Assembly: GCF_018224885.1 (NCBI RefSeq)
Contig: NZ_JAGTXB010000009.1
Location: 186,001 to 250,000, forward strand
Direction of reading: 5' to 3'
DNA length: 64,000 bases
Origin: Chitinophaga hostae
Lineage (GTDB): Bacteria > Bacteroidota > Bacteroidia > Chitinophagales > Chitinophagaceae
Shown here piece by piece: positions 9,307 through 16,529 of this stretch. The notes beneath the pieces are model-generated. The model saw nothing but the letters and a program-made list of their open reading frames with translations. It ran no database searches and was not told where the DNA came from. The position numbers were made by a program, and so were the translations under genes. The first letter of the stretch is position 1; each line of letters starts with the position of its first letter.

Positions 9307-10777
9307 ATCTGCTATAGTTGGGTGCTTCCTTGGTGATCACCACATCGTGCGGGTGGTTTTCCTTTACAGTAGCAGCTGTGATTTTTACAAACTGCGCACC
9401 CTGCAGTGCTTTGATATCTTTAGAACCGGTAAGACCCATACCAGCGCGTAAACCGCCTACAAATTGCTGTACTATTTCAGACAACATACCTTTGTAAGGA
9501 ACACGGCCAACGATACCTTCCGGAACCAATTTCTTAATATCATCTTCATCCTGGAAGTAACGGTCTTTACTACCTTCCTGCATCGCTTCAATAGAACCCA
9601 TACCACGATAGGATTTAAATTTACGTCCTTCGTAGATGATGGTTTCCCCGGGGCTTTCTTCCACACCGGCAAAGATAGATCCGGCCATAATGGTAGATGC
9701 ACCCGCGGCGAGGGCCTTTACCATATCCCCGGTATAGCGGATACCACCATCAGCAATTACCGGGATACCCAGTTTCTTCAATGCGTCAGCAGCTTCCATT
9801 ACAGCGGATAACTGTGGAAAACCAGCACCTGTTACGATACGGGTGGTACAGATTGAACCTGGTCCTACACCCACCTTTACAGCATCTGCACCCGCCTGCG
9901 CCAGTGCCAGCGCACCTTCTGCGGTAGCTACGTTACCGGCAATCACCTGCAGTTTTGGAAATGCTTTCTTTAATTTCTTCAGGTTGTTTAATACAGCGAT
10001 GGAATGACCATGGGAGCTGTCCAGGCAAACTACATCCACACCTACATTGATAAGTGCCTGTGCCCGATCCAGCAGATCTGCGGTGATACCGAGTGCTGCC
10101 CCAACAAGTAAACGACCAAATTCGTCCTTTACCGCGTTTGGATAGCTGGTCAGCTGGAGGATATCACGATAAGTGATCAGCCCCGCCAGTTTACCCTGTT
10201 TGTTAACAACCGGTAATTTTTCAATCTTATATTGCTGGAGAATTTTTTCCGCCTTTTTGAGGTCGGTGCCTTCCGGAGCGGTGATCAGGTTTTCACTGGT
10301 CATCACGTCTTTTACCAGGCGCTTTTTATTCTTTTCAAACCGTAAGTCCCTGTTGGTGAGAATGCCTACAAGCTTGGTGTGATCGTCGATAATGGGAATA
10401 CCACCGATGCCGTTTTCCTTCATGAGCCTCAGCGCTTCACCAATAGTGGCGTCCCCTTTAAGGGTAACGGGATCCATGATCATACCACTTTCGCTACGCT
10501 TCACACGTCTTACCATCTCGGCCTGGCGTTCGATGCTCATGTTCTTGTGGAGAATACCTATTCCACCCTCTCTCGCTAATGCAATCGCCAGCGTGGCTTC
10601 TGTAACAGTATCCATCGCTGCAGATACCATTGGTATATTCAGACGTATGTTTTTTGTTAATTGCGTAGAGAGATTTACTTCTTTAGGCAGAACTTCAGAG
10701 TAGGCCGGTACCAGGAGCACATCATCAAATGTAAGTCCGTCAGCTACAAATTTGGGTTTAGATTTTCCCGAAGGCAT
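9305..10777 (-). CDS. guaB: inosine-5'-monophosphate dehydrogenase
   Basis: A 490-residue IMPDH that oxidises IMP to XMP with NAD, the committed step of GMP synthesis; cytoplasmic tetramer. Features are FDDVLLVPAYSE at the N-terminus, two CBS domains at about 95-215, the catalytic-loop Cys in GVGPGSICTTR, and the flap RYFQDEDD with KLVPEGIVGRVPYKG. Length is normal and the start is ATG. A TACATTTG -7 box lies about 36 bases upstream; a transposon has inserted about 80 bases upstream of the start codon. Confidence 0.97.
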   Translation of the reverse strand: MPSGKSKPKFVADGLTFDDVLLVPAYSEVLPKEVNLSTQLTKNIRLNIPMVSAAMDTVTEATLAIALAREGGIGILHKNMSIERQAEMVRRVKRSESGMIMDPVTLKGDATIGEALRLMKENGIGGIPIIDDHTKLVGILTNRDLRFEKNKKRLVKDVMTSENLITAPEGTDLKKAEKILQQYKIEKLPVVNKQGKLAGLITYRDILQLTSYPNAVKDEFGRLLVGAALGITADLLDRAQALINVGVDVVCLDSSHGHSIAVLNNLKKLKKAFPKLQVIAGNVATAEGALALAQAGADAVKVGVGPGSICTTRIVTGAGFPQLSAVMEAADALKKLGIPVIADGGIRYTGDMVKALAAGASTIMAGSIFAGVEESPGETIIYEGRKFKSYRGMGSIEAMQEGSKDRYFQDEDDIKKLVPEGIVGRVPYKGMLSEIVQQFVGGLRAGMGLTGSKDIKALQGAQFVKITAATVKENHPHDVVITKEAPNYSR

Positions 10778-10813
10778 GATGCAACTATTAATCAGTTAAA
10801 AAATAATTGCACG

Positions 10814-10821
10814 CAAATGTA
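10814..10821 (-). promoter_or_regulatory. putative guaB -7 box
   Basis: The minus strand reads TACATTTG, a full match to the Bacteroidota -7 consensus TAnnTTTG, 36 bases before the guaB ATG. No clear TTTG lies at the right upstream distance. The transposon junction is 37 bases further upstream, so the core promoter survives but upstream sequence was replaced. Confidence 0.5.
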
Positions 10822-10850
10822 CACCTTTTTAGCGATTAGAAAAAATATTA

Positions 10851-10858
10851 GCTTTTCG
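10851..10858. repeat. 8-bp target site duplication, left copy
   Basis: GCTTTTCG directly precedes the left inverted end of the transposon and is repeated exactly at 16742-16749. IS1-family elements typically make 8-9 bp duplications. Confidence 0.88.
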
Positions 10859-10874
10859 GGTAGTGTCTCAGTTT
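10859..10874 (+). repeat. left terminal inverted repeat of transposon
   Basis: GGTAGTGTCTCAGTTT, identical to the reverse complement of 16726-16741. The GGT beginning is shared with E. coli IS1 ends. A short inverted repeat (10874-10883 with 10895-10905) follows just inside. Confidence 0.9.
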
Positions 10875-10895
10875 CAAATCAAGTCCAGCAGAGGC

Positions 10896-10924
10896 TTTGA
10901 TTTGAGCAAAATTTCTTAAATTTG
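10896..10924 (+). promoter_or_regulatory. Bacteroidota-type promoter near the left end
   Basis: TTTG at 10896-10899, a 17-base spacer, then TAAATTTG at 10917-10924, matching TTTG-N(17-23)-TAnnTTTG. It points inward and would give a leader of about 25 bases to the small ORF at 10952. Confidence 0.55.
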
Positions 10925-10951
10925 GGAGTGAGAAAGAAAACAGTATCAAAA

Positions 10952-11062
10952 ATGGATATAAACCAGATAGCCAAAATGATTGTAGATAAAGCTACAGATC
11001 AAGAAAAAGCTATTGAAAAACCCGTTCCTGTAAAAAAGCCTTCAAAAAAGAAGGTTAATTAA
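10952..11062 (+). CDS. 36-residue basic small protein
   Basis: ATG at 10952 and TAA at 11060-11062. The product begins MDINQIAKMIVDKATDQEK and ends in a Lys/Pro-rich tail (KKPSKKKVN), so it is strongly basic and could bind nucleic acid. An in-frame GTG at 10928 would add eight residues. A matching promoter lies just upstream. No family recognised; it is the first cargo gene inside the left transposon end. Confidence 0.4.
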   Translation: MDINQIAKMIVDKATDQEKAIEKPVPVKKPSKKKVN

Positions 11063-11087
11063 TTAAAATTACCAGTAATTACATTTG

Positions 11088-11594
11088 CTAAACCTTCTTT
11101 ATTGGGTAGATCTGATGATATGGATCATAAAGTATAATATAAAAAACAGCTAACGGTCCAACAAAAAAGTGGATTCGTGGAGCCTTATTACTTCCATCAT
11201 TAGGAGTATACAAATGAAATTGACCAACATCAGGTGTTTCCTCTGGCCTTAATCTGCTTTTATTAAAAATTTCCTTTAAAAGTTCTCTCATCCTAGAATT
11301 AGGTGGGCTAATATGAAAATGCTCTGAATGCTTGTGATAATTAATCAAATCATTCAAAGGAATTTTAGATATTTTTTTAACTTGGGAAAAATAGATTTTG
11401 TAATCCTCATGGAGAAAATCAAGATGATGAAAACTAAATTCTTCAATTTTAAAATTCAAATAGTCATAGGCAAAGAATGGCGTTTGATCAGTTGAAATTT
11501 TTATTAATTGAGGATCAAATTGGCCGACCTTAAATTTAAGAGATAGTTCTTCTTCATTAATATCTTCAATAATTGAACGAAAAAAATCATCCAT
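11088..11594 (-). CDS. unknown protein, candidate toxin paired with Panacea antitoxin
   Basis: 168 residues with no recognised catalytic family. The N-terminus is acidic (MDDFFRSIIEDINEEE). The middle and end are His-rich (YHKHSEHFHISPPNSRM; QFHLYTP; RIHFF) and the last 30 residues form a hydrophobic beta-like block ending DPYHQIYPIKKV. Its start overlaps the end of the Panacea gene by 8 bases, the coupled antitoxin-then-toxin order common in type II pairs. Toxin function is inferred only from this linkage: Panacea proteins are known to neutralise many unrelated toxins. No membrane helix is obvious. Confidence 0.6.
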   Translation of the reverse strand: MDDFFRSIIEDINEEELSLKFKVGQFDPQLIKISTDQTPFFAYDYLNFKIEEFSFHHLDFLHEDYKIYFSQVKKISKIPLNDLINYHKHSEHFHISPPNSRMRELLKEIFNKSRLRPEETPDVGQFHLYTPNDGSNKAPRIHFFVGPLAVFYIILYDPYHQIYPIKKV

Positions 11595-12102
11595 TTTTTT
11601 CTACTCTTGATTTATAATAGGAATACATTGTATCTAAAGAGATTTCCTTATTGCTTCGCTCCAATAAGCCAACACCACTTCTTGCTTCATTCCACGGTAA
11701 TTCGGCATGAGTTAAATATACAAGCCTTTCCGGCTCCATAAAACCATATTTGGTAAGTATTGCATTCACGAAGGACGTTTGTTTCTCATCTAAGTGTAAA
11801 GTATCTAACATTTCATTGGCAACATCAAGAAATTTCGCACCTTCAGGAAGTTCCGGAATCAGGGCATTGTTCTTGAACCAACTCTTTGAATATTTAGTAT
11901 AAATGGTGCGATAAACTGGACCATTGACCCATGCTTCTGGCACTTCGTTGAAAAGTGGATGTTTATCAAAAAAGACTAAATGCCATGCTTGAGTATAGTA
12001 CAATACCTTTTGAAGTTTTAAAGGGGTTATTTCAACTCCTTTTGCATTCAAAAAGTAAATAACAAAATTTGAATAATCTGTTATGTTAACTTCATTTGGC
12101 AT
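11587..12102 (-). CDS. Panacea (DUF4065, SocA-like) antitoxin-domain protein
   Basis: 171 residues matching the Panacea / SocA-like domain: the opening DYSNFVIYFLNAKG, the hallmark TPLKLQKVLYYTQAWHL near 27-43, the block EAWVNGPVYRTIYTKY near 62-77, and PWNEARSG near 132. Panacea proteins act as antitoxins for many toxin types; the Caulobacter SocA is a proteolytic adaptor for its toxin. ATG start. The gene lies upstream of and overlaps the unknown 168-residue partner; an XRE regulator follows 124 bases further upstream on the same strand. Confidence 0.85.
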   Translation of the reverse strand: MPNEVNITDYSNFVIYFLNAKGVEITPLKLQKVLYYTQAWHLVFFDKHPLFNEVPEAWVNGPVYRTIYTKYSKSWFKNNALIPELPEGAKFLDVANEMLDTLHLDEKQTSFVNAILTKYGFMEPERLVYLTHAELPWNEARSGVGLLERSNKEISLDTMYSYYKSRVEKNG

Positions 12103-12226
12103 TATATTATATGTTAATTAGATTTATAAATTTGAATTATTGCTAATAAAATTAGTATTTTTTTTTATTTCTACCAACTTTAAATAGGGGTATTTAATGA
12201 AAGTCATTGGTAAGTTCATTTTAATA

Positions 12227-12451
12227 CTAAGATTTAATAAAATCGCCAACTTGTGTTTCTAGTCCTTTAGCTATCTTGATAAGGGTAGAGAAGGTGAAAT
12301 TGAGTTTTCCAGCTTCAAGAGCGTGTATTTTAGCATGATCTACATCACATATAGCTGCTAATTGGCGTAGGCTTAACCCCTTAGATTCTCTAAGAGATTT
12401 TACACGTTTTCCTATTTCAATAAATACTTTTTTGTCGTCCTCTGGCACCAT
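12227..12451 (-). CDS. XRE-family helix-turn-helix regulator
   Basis: 74 residues, nearly all one HTH_3 domain: IGKRVKSLRESKGLSLRQLA, then the recognition helix region DVDHAKIHALEAGKLN and FSTLIKIAKGL. Probably a DNA-binding repressor of the transposon genes. It is divergent from the 55-residue ORF at 12540, and the 88-base space between holds two inverted repeats suited as operators, so autoregulation is likely. It could also regulate the Panacea pair that follows on the same strand. Confidence 0.85.
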   Translation of the reverse strand: MVPEDDKKVFIEIGKRVKSLRESKGLSLRQLAAICDVDHAKIHALEAGKLNFTFSTLIKIAKGLETQVGDFIKS

Positions 12452-12456
12452 AGGCA

Positions 12457-12475
12457 GAAAATTGTGATAATTTTC
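12457..12475. promoter_or_regulatory. operator-like inverted repeat 1
   Basis: GAAAATT-GTGAT-AATTTTC, perfect 7-base arms around 5 bases, just upstream of the XRE gene start. Plausible dimeric HTH binding site. Confidence 0.45.
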
Positions 12476-12484
12476 CGTCTCAAT

Positions 12485-12504
12485 TGTTGTCTTTTAAGAC
12501 AACA
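12485..12504. promoter_or_regulatory. operator-like inverted repeat 2 within a promoter
   Basis: TGTTGTCTT-TT-AAGACAACA, perfect 9-base arms. It lies just upstream of a TATTATTG box at about 12508-12515 (one mismatch to TAnnTTTG) that would serve the 55-residue ORF, so a bound regulator would block that promoter. Confidence 0.5.
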
Positions 12505-12539
12505 GTCGTATTATTGTAGAAATAAAAACCTCAATATCT

Positions 12540-12707
12540 ATGGCGCAAACACACAAATTCTCCGTAATGGTAGTGATTAAGGACAAACACGGTGCTTCTC
12601 GTACTATTACGCCAATCATTGAAGCCTCAACCGACACAGAAGCCCGAAGGATTGCAGAAGCCCAATACCCCGATGCTAGTGTTAGAACTGTTTCAAAGGT
12701 TAATTAA
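12540..12707 (+). CDS. 55-residue small protein
   Basis: ATG at 12540 and TAA at 12705-12707. It begins MAQTHKFSVMVVIKDKHG and contains TDTEARRIAEAQYPDA. Alternating hydrophobic residues, then a helix, then a strand suggest a compact beta-alpha-beta fold. An operator-bearing promoter precedes it and a strong intrinsic terminator follows six bases after the stop, which supports it as a real, independently regulated gene. Family unknown; too small for most gene-length cut-offs. Confidence 0.6.
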   Translation: MAQTHKFSVMVVIKDKHGASRTITPIIEASTDTEARRIAEAQYPDASVRTVSKVN

Positions 12708-12712
12708 ATAGG

Positions 12713-12742
12713 GGCCGGGAGTTACATCCCGGCTATTTTTTT
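12713..12742 (+). terminator. intrinsic terminator after the 55-residue ORF
   Basis: GCCGGGA (12714-12720) pairs with TCCCGGC (12727-12733), followed by TATTTTTTT. Strong rho-independent form on the plus strand. Confidence 0.8.
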
Positions 12743-12768
12743 CTCATTTTTAGTTCAACCCTTTATTT

Positions 12769-13509
12769 ATGAATGATAATCTGTTCTCTGAATTGGAATC
12801 AGCACATTTGGAATTTTTGGATAAACATTATACTGCTGCTGAAAGTAAATATATTTCTATACTTCAAGAATATCCAAATTCTTCTACAGCTTGGTGTGGT
12901 TTAGGTTTAGTAAAATATAGGCTTTTATTATTTAATTCAGATTTGACTATTGATCAAATTTTTGATTGTTTTAAAAGAGCTAAAGAAGGTAATCGTGAAA
13001 CACCTATTGATGTAGATGATTTTGTTTTGAGGAAAAGTTTAGAAATGATCCATATTCTTCATGCCTATTATTTCTCCGACAACGAAAAAATAGATTCTAA
13101 TGAACAATATATTTTAGTATTGATTGAGCAGATAAAAACTCATGTCCTTTTATTTATTCAAAGCCATTCCGAATTGAATAACTTTAAGGATAGTGTCGCT
13201 AATTATGAAACAGAAATTAAGAATGGCATTACCCAAAAACAATCAAAAATAACCAACTCAAATTCTAATATCCGAAAACAATTACTAAGGCAAGCACGTT
13301 ATGACAAACTAATAAGAAAAGCTAAAAATTGGAAGCAGTTTAGTTATTTCTGTTTTCTTCTTTGCTTGGTTCCAGTGATAGCGTTAATATCTGGTGAATA
13401 TTTAGCCTCTCTTTCTGTAATATTTTGGATAGCTATAGGTGTATATTCGTGGAATAGGTACAAAAAGCTTTCTGACGAAGCTGATGAATTGCAATATAAT
13501 AAGGCTTAA
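12769..13509 (+). CDS. TPR-like protein with C-terminal membrane segments
   Basis: 246 residues, family not recognised. Residues about 5-60 (LEFLDKHYTAAESKYISILQ, then NSSTAWCGLGLVKYR) read as a TPR-like helical repeat. A charged helical region follows to about 185, then two hydrophobic segments at about 189-205 and 212-226 (CFLLCLVPVIALISG; SLSVIFWIAIGVYSW), and a short charged tail. Likely an inner-membrane protein with a cytoplasmic helical domain. AT-rich like the rest of the transposon cargo. A strong terminator follows directly. Confidence 0.65.
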   Translation: MNDNLFSELESAHLEFLDKHYTAAESKYISILQEYPNSSTAWCGLGLVKYRLLLFNSDLTIDQIFDCFKRAKEGNRETPIDVDDFVLRKSLEMIHILHAYYFSDNEKIDSNEQYILVLIEQIKTHVLLFIQSHSELNNFKDSVANYETEIKNGITQKQSKITNSNSNIRKQLLRQARYDKLIRKAKNWKQFSYFCFLLCLVPVIALISGEYLASLSVIFWIAIGVYSWNRYKKLSDEADELQYNKA

Positions 13510-13513
13510 CGAT

Positions 13514-13552
13514 AAAGGAGCATGAGAGCTTTGTACGTCATGCTCCTTTTTT
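13514..13552 (+). terminator. intrinsic terminator
   Basis: AAAGGAGCATGA (13514-13525) pairs with TCATGCTCCTTT (13538-13549) and a T run follows. It ends the TPR-like gene. Confidence 0.85.
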
Positions 13553-13578
13553 AGGCTTAATTAATGATGTGAATATTC

Positions 13579-13609
13579 AAGCCGTTATTAATTTAACGGC
13601 TTTTTTTTT
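13579..13609 (+). terminator. second intrinsic terminator
   Basis: AAGCCGTTA pairs with TAACGGCTT, followed by a long T run. It lies 30 bases after the first terminator; the doubling shields the following small genes from read-through. Confidence 0.8.
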
Positions 13610-13670
13610 GAAAAAAATTTATTAAATTACTTAATACAATATTATTTTAATCCACTAAAAAACCAGTAAA

Positions 13671-13916
13671 ATGGCAAAGGTAGCAATAATGGAGTTTGAT
13701 GAAGATAAGCGGCATTTTCGATTTCTTCAATCACTTGAACTATCATCAATTCCTACAAAAGGAGATAAGGTGGTTCTTGATATTGATGGAATAGGCTATG
13801 TTTTCGAAGTTTATGATGTTCACTATGCTGATCGTGAACGTACAGATGTTAATGTTATAAGACGTTCAACTATTACTAATTGGAATGCTTCTGGATTCCC
13901 TGACATTTCTTTGTAA
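13671..13916 (+). CDS. 81-residue hypothetical protein
   Basis: Begins MAKVAIMEFDEDKRHFRFLQ and contains PTKGDKVVLDIDGIGYVFEVYDVHY, an alternating pattern typical of a small beta-barrel or SH3-like fold. Clear ATG start; a short gap separates it from the next ORF. No family recognised. It lies between the double terminator and the 178-residue ORF, with which it may share a transcript (35-base gap). Confidence 0.55.
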   Translation: MAKVAIMEFDEDKRHFRFLQSLELSSIPTKGDKVVLDIDGIGYVFEVYDVHYADRERTDVNVIRRSTITNWNASGFPDISL

Positions 13917-13951
13917 CACCCCAAAAAACAAAACATTCCTAAATTGATTTT

Positions 13952-14488
13952 ATGACCCCTGAACAGCTAAAGGAAAAACTGGAATCTAAGTTTAAATTCA
14001 CAGTACAACCGCCATTTGGACCTTATGATTTTCGTTTTATAGATAGTGTGATTTATAATGAGAATGATATTGTTGCTGATTATATTATTGAATCAGATAC
14101 ACTTCCAAAACATTTCAAAATAATTTTATCAAATTATAGGAAATTTGACAAACAATTACCTACCCCTTATGACAATTTTGAAAATGTAACAATTGAAATT
14201 GATGATGACCCCGACTTTCCTATTTATGTTAATTACTCTACTAGACCTGATAAACAAGTTCTCATAATCAGTACTCATGAACCTAAATATAAGGTTGGAC
14301 AAAAGGTTAAATCAACCTTTGTGAAAAACGAGAATATTATGATTGTAAAGAAAGTACGTAGAGATATGCAATTTTCAATTCAGAAAAATAGGCATGTGTT
14401 TCTAAGGTATTCCTATGACTGCGAACTTCCCAATGGTGATGTTACAGACTATTCTGAAGATAAACTCACTCTGGCTTCAGATTCCTGA
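13952..14488 (+). CDS. 178-residue hypothetical protein
   Basis: Acidic, beta-rich protein with no recognised domain. N-terminal TPEQLKEKLESKF helix, then strands (VTIEIDDDPDFPIYVNYSTR), and a C-terminal half starting YKVGQKVKSTFVKNENIMIVKKV, which resembles a small KOW/SH3-like barrel. Its last 12 bases overlap the convergent 62-residue gene. AT-rich cargo; function unknown. Confidence 0.6.
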   Translation: MTPEQLKEKLESKFKFTVQPPFGPYDFRFIDSVIYNENDIVADYIIESDTLPKHFKIILSNYRKFDKQLPTPYDNFENVTIEIDDDPDFPIYVNYSTRPDKQVLIISTHEPKYKVGQKVKSTFVKNENIMIVKKVRRDMQFSIQKNRHVFLRYSYDCELPNGDVTDYSEDKLTLASDS

Positions 14489-14665
14489 TAGTAGTTCCTC
14501 TAATCTAATTTCTGTTCTTAAAAATTCATAAAGAAAGGCAATATTAGGTACCGATAAGTTGAGTTTGTATGTAATACCATCTTCTTTTGTGTGCCAATAC
14601 CCTTTTTCTAATAGTCTTATAGCAACATCAATTAAGTGCTTTTGCATTTCAACTTTTGCATCCAT
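14477..14665 (-). CDS. 62-residue hypothetical protein
   Basis: ATG start. Mostly helical: MDAKVEMQKHLIDVAIRLLE, then PNIAFLYEFLRTEIRLEELL. It overlaps the convergent 178-residue gene by 12 bases and follows the 69-residue gene by 4 bases, so the two small minus-strand genes probably form an operon. No family recognised. Confidence 0.45.
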   Translation of the reverse strand: MDAKVEMQKHLIDVAIRLLEKGYWHTKEDGITYKLNLSVPNIAFLYEFLRTEIRLEELLSGI

Positions 14666-14669
14666 CGAA

Positions 14670-14879
14670 TTAAATTTTACTGATTAAAACATTTTCACCA
14701 TTAATTACCAAAGAGGAATGGAAAGAATCTCCATATCTTTTTGCCAGAATTATTAACCTTTGTAGTGTGAATCTAGCTTCCCCATTTGGAGTATTGATAA
14801 CAAGTATATCTTTCTCGTCATTTAATGCAAGAGGATTGTATAATCTACCCTGAATGTATATACTAGAATTATCTTCCAT
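14670..14879 (-). CDS. 69-residue hypothetical protein
   Basis: ATG start. Begins MEDNSSIYIQGRLYNPLALN and is rich in strands (DILVINTPNGEARFTLQRL). No family recognised. It leads a two-gene minus-strand unit with the 62-residue ORF. An inverted repeat at 14906-14935 lies in its probable leader, facing the transposase on the other side. Confidence 0.45.
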   Translation of the reverse strand: MEDNSSIYIQGRLYNPLALNDEKDILVINTPNGEARFTLQRLIILAKRYGDSFHSSLVINGENVLISKI

Positions 14880-14905
14880 TGTTATTAACTTTATATTCTT
14901 TAAAT

Positions 14906-14935
14906 AGGGATAAATGAATTGAAATTTTTATCCCT
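14906..14935. repeat. short inverted repeat upstream of transposase
   Basis: AGGGATAAA and TTTATCCCT, perfect 9-base arms with a 12-base loop, in the 166-base divergent space before the transposase. Could be an operator or an RNA hairpin. Confidence 0.4.
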
Positions 14936-15045
14936 TTCAGAAAATAGCCAAAGAAACAATTCAAAGAGCCGTTTTTATTGAAGAAATATGATAATTAGTT
15001 TGCTTATGAATCGGTAATTTTACATGTATCAAACGACCTCAATGA

Positions 15046-15885
15046 TTGAATAAATTACCCCTCCAAAAACGTTGTCATATCCTTCAATTACTTGTTGAAG
15101 GAAATAGCCTTAGAGCATGTTCCAGAATAGCAGATGTTTCAATTAATACCGTAACAAAATTGCTTGTAGATGTTGGTAAAGCTTGTTACAAATTCCATAG
15201 CGAAACTGTAGTCAATCTCAAATGCAAACGTGTTCAATGCGATGAAATTTGGTCTTTCGTATATGCCAAAGAAAGAAACAAAACTCACGTCAATGGCTAT
15301 TCTGGCGATGTGTGGACTTTTACCGCAATTGATCCCGATACCAAACTTATAATATCTTTTCTTGTAGGGCTGAGAAATCAAACATCAACAAACCTATTTA
15401 TGAATGATTTATGGAGCCGTCTTAAATCCATTACACAACTTACTACGGATGGTTTTAAGCCCTATATAGAAGCTGTTGCAGATTCTTTTGGGGGTAAGGT
15501 TCATTTTGCTCAATTAGTGAAGCAATACAGCACGGAATCACTAAATAAAGATGGTAAACCAGATAAAAGAGAACGGTATATCGGTGCAGAAAAAAGGGTA
15601 ATTTCTGGAAAACCAGATTTAGCGAAAGTGACTACTAGCCATGTTGAAAGGCAGAATTTAACTATGAGAACAGGAATCAAGAGGTTTACTAGAAAAACTA
15701 ACGGATTCTCAAAAAAGGTGGAAAATCACTGTTTTGCTGTAGCCCTTCACTTTGTATATTATAACTTTGCTAGAATCCATTCAACTTTAAGGGTTACGCC
15801 TGCAATGGAAGCTAAACTATCAAAAAAGCCATGGAAAATTCAGGATATTGCTAATCTCCCTACCCAATATTCTATCCTGAATTAA
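15046..15885 (+). CDS. IS1-family DDE transposase, single ORF, TTG start
   Basis: 279 residues. The N-terminal helix-turn-helix (SLRACSRIADVSINTVTKLL) corresponds to the InsA part of IS1, and the catalytic triad is Asp66 (CDEIWSF), Asp135 (TTDGFKPY) and Glu201 (SHVERQNLTMR). Unlike E. coli IS1 there is no frameshift: one frame encodes the whole enzyme. The codon before TTG (15046) is TGA, so TTG is the only usable start, and an overlapping mini-frame ATG ATT GAA TAA (15042-15053) may limit or couple translation. It should act on the GGTAGTGTCTCAG ends of the 5.88 kb element. Confidence 0.88.
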   Translation: MNKLPLQKRCHILQLLVEGNSLRACSRIADVSINTVTKLLVDVGKACYKFHSETVVNLKCKRVQCDEIWSFVYAKERNKTHVNGYSGDVWTFTAIDPDTKLIISFLVGLRNQTSTNLFMNDLWSRLKSITQLTTDGFKPYIEAVADSFGGKVHFAQLVKQYSTESLNKDGKPDKRERYIGAEKRVISGKPDLAKVTTSHVERQNLTMRTGIKRFTRKTNGFSKKVENHCFAVALHFVYYNFARIHSTLRVTPAMEAKLSKKPWKIQDIANLPTQYSILN

Positions 15886-15942
15886 CAATCTTTAGTCATT
15901 AAATCACTAAATTCATTTATTATTAACCTCAACACTTATACT

Positions 15943-16230
15943 ATGGATGCTATTATTACTTATGATGTTGAATACAATCCCCTTAACCCTAAAAATGATG
16001 AAGTAAAGAATGGTATGAAGACTTTGGGCTATGATGATCATTTTGTATATCAAGATACGGTCTATTATTTACCTAATACTACTCTTTGGAAACCTGATAC
16101 GGAACCCTTAAAAGCCCAAAATGATCTGTTCGATGTTGCAAAAAAGTGTTATGCAAAAATCGAAAGAATGTTTGCAAATGAGTTAAGTAGTAATTGGGAA
16201 GCAGTAGTAGGAAAACCTTATGAAAAATAG
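15943..16230 (+). CDS. 95-residue hypothetical protein, possible ferredoxin-like fold
   Basis: The pattern is a strand ending in Asp (DAIITYDVEY), a helix (DEVKNGMKTLGY), a strand (TVYYLPNTTLW), then a helix (QNDLFDVAKKCYAKIERMF). This beta-alpha-beta order with an early YD resembles the small SinR-like / Cas2-like ferredoxin folds, but no catalytic or family signature confirms it, and no cas genes are nearby. It follows the transposase by 57 bases on the same strand. Confidence 0.5.
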   Translation: MDAIITYDVEYNPLNPKNDEVKNGMKTLGYDDHFVYQDTVYYLPNTTLWKPDTEPLKAQNDLFDVAKKCYAKIERMFANELSSNWEAVVGKPYEK

Positions 16231-16231
16231 C

Positions 16232-16453
16232 TCATAAGTAATATTCCTGCGGATGATCTTCTTCAATCCTTAATCGAAGTCCTGTTAAACCTATACAACG
16301 GTTGATTTCATCACGTATGCGTATATTATATCCACCACTACTTTCTGCTTCATATTTTGCATTAAGAGTTTTCGCCTTTTCAAGAAAATCTGAATATAAT
16401 TCATTCCATAATTTTAAAATCTCAGACTGTAATTCCTTTTCTTTGTTTTCCAT
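16232..16453 (-). CDS. 73-residue hypothetical protein
   Basis: ATG start. N-terminal half is a probable coiled coil (KEKELQSEILKLWNELYSDF), followed by a short basic segment (IRIRDEINRCIGL). Convergent with the 95-residue gene, stops one base apart. No family recognised. Last gene before the right transposon end. Confidence 0.45.
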   Translation of the reverse strand: MENKEKELQSEILKLWNELYSDFLEKAKTLNAKYEAESSGGYNIRIRDEINRCIGLTGLRLRIEEDHPQEYYL

Positions 16454-16529
16454 TTAACTTTTCTCTTTAAATATTTCGGCATTTCATATTTATTTTCTGA
16501 TTATATGATTGACGCCTAAAAATAACTTA

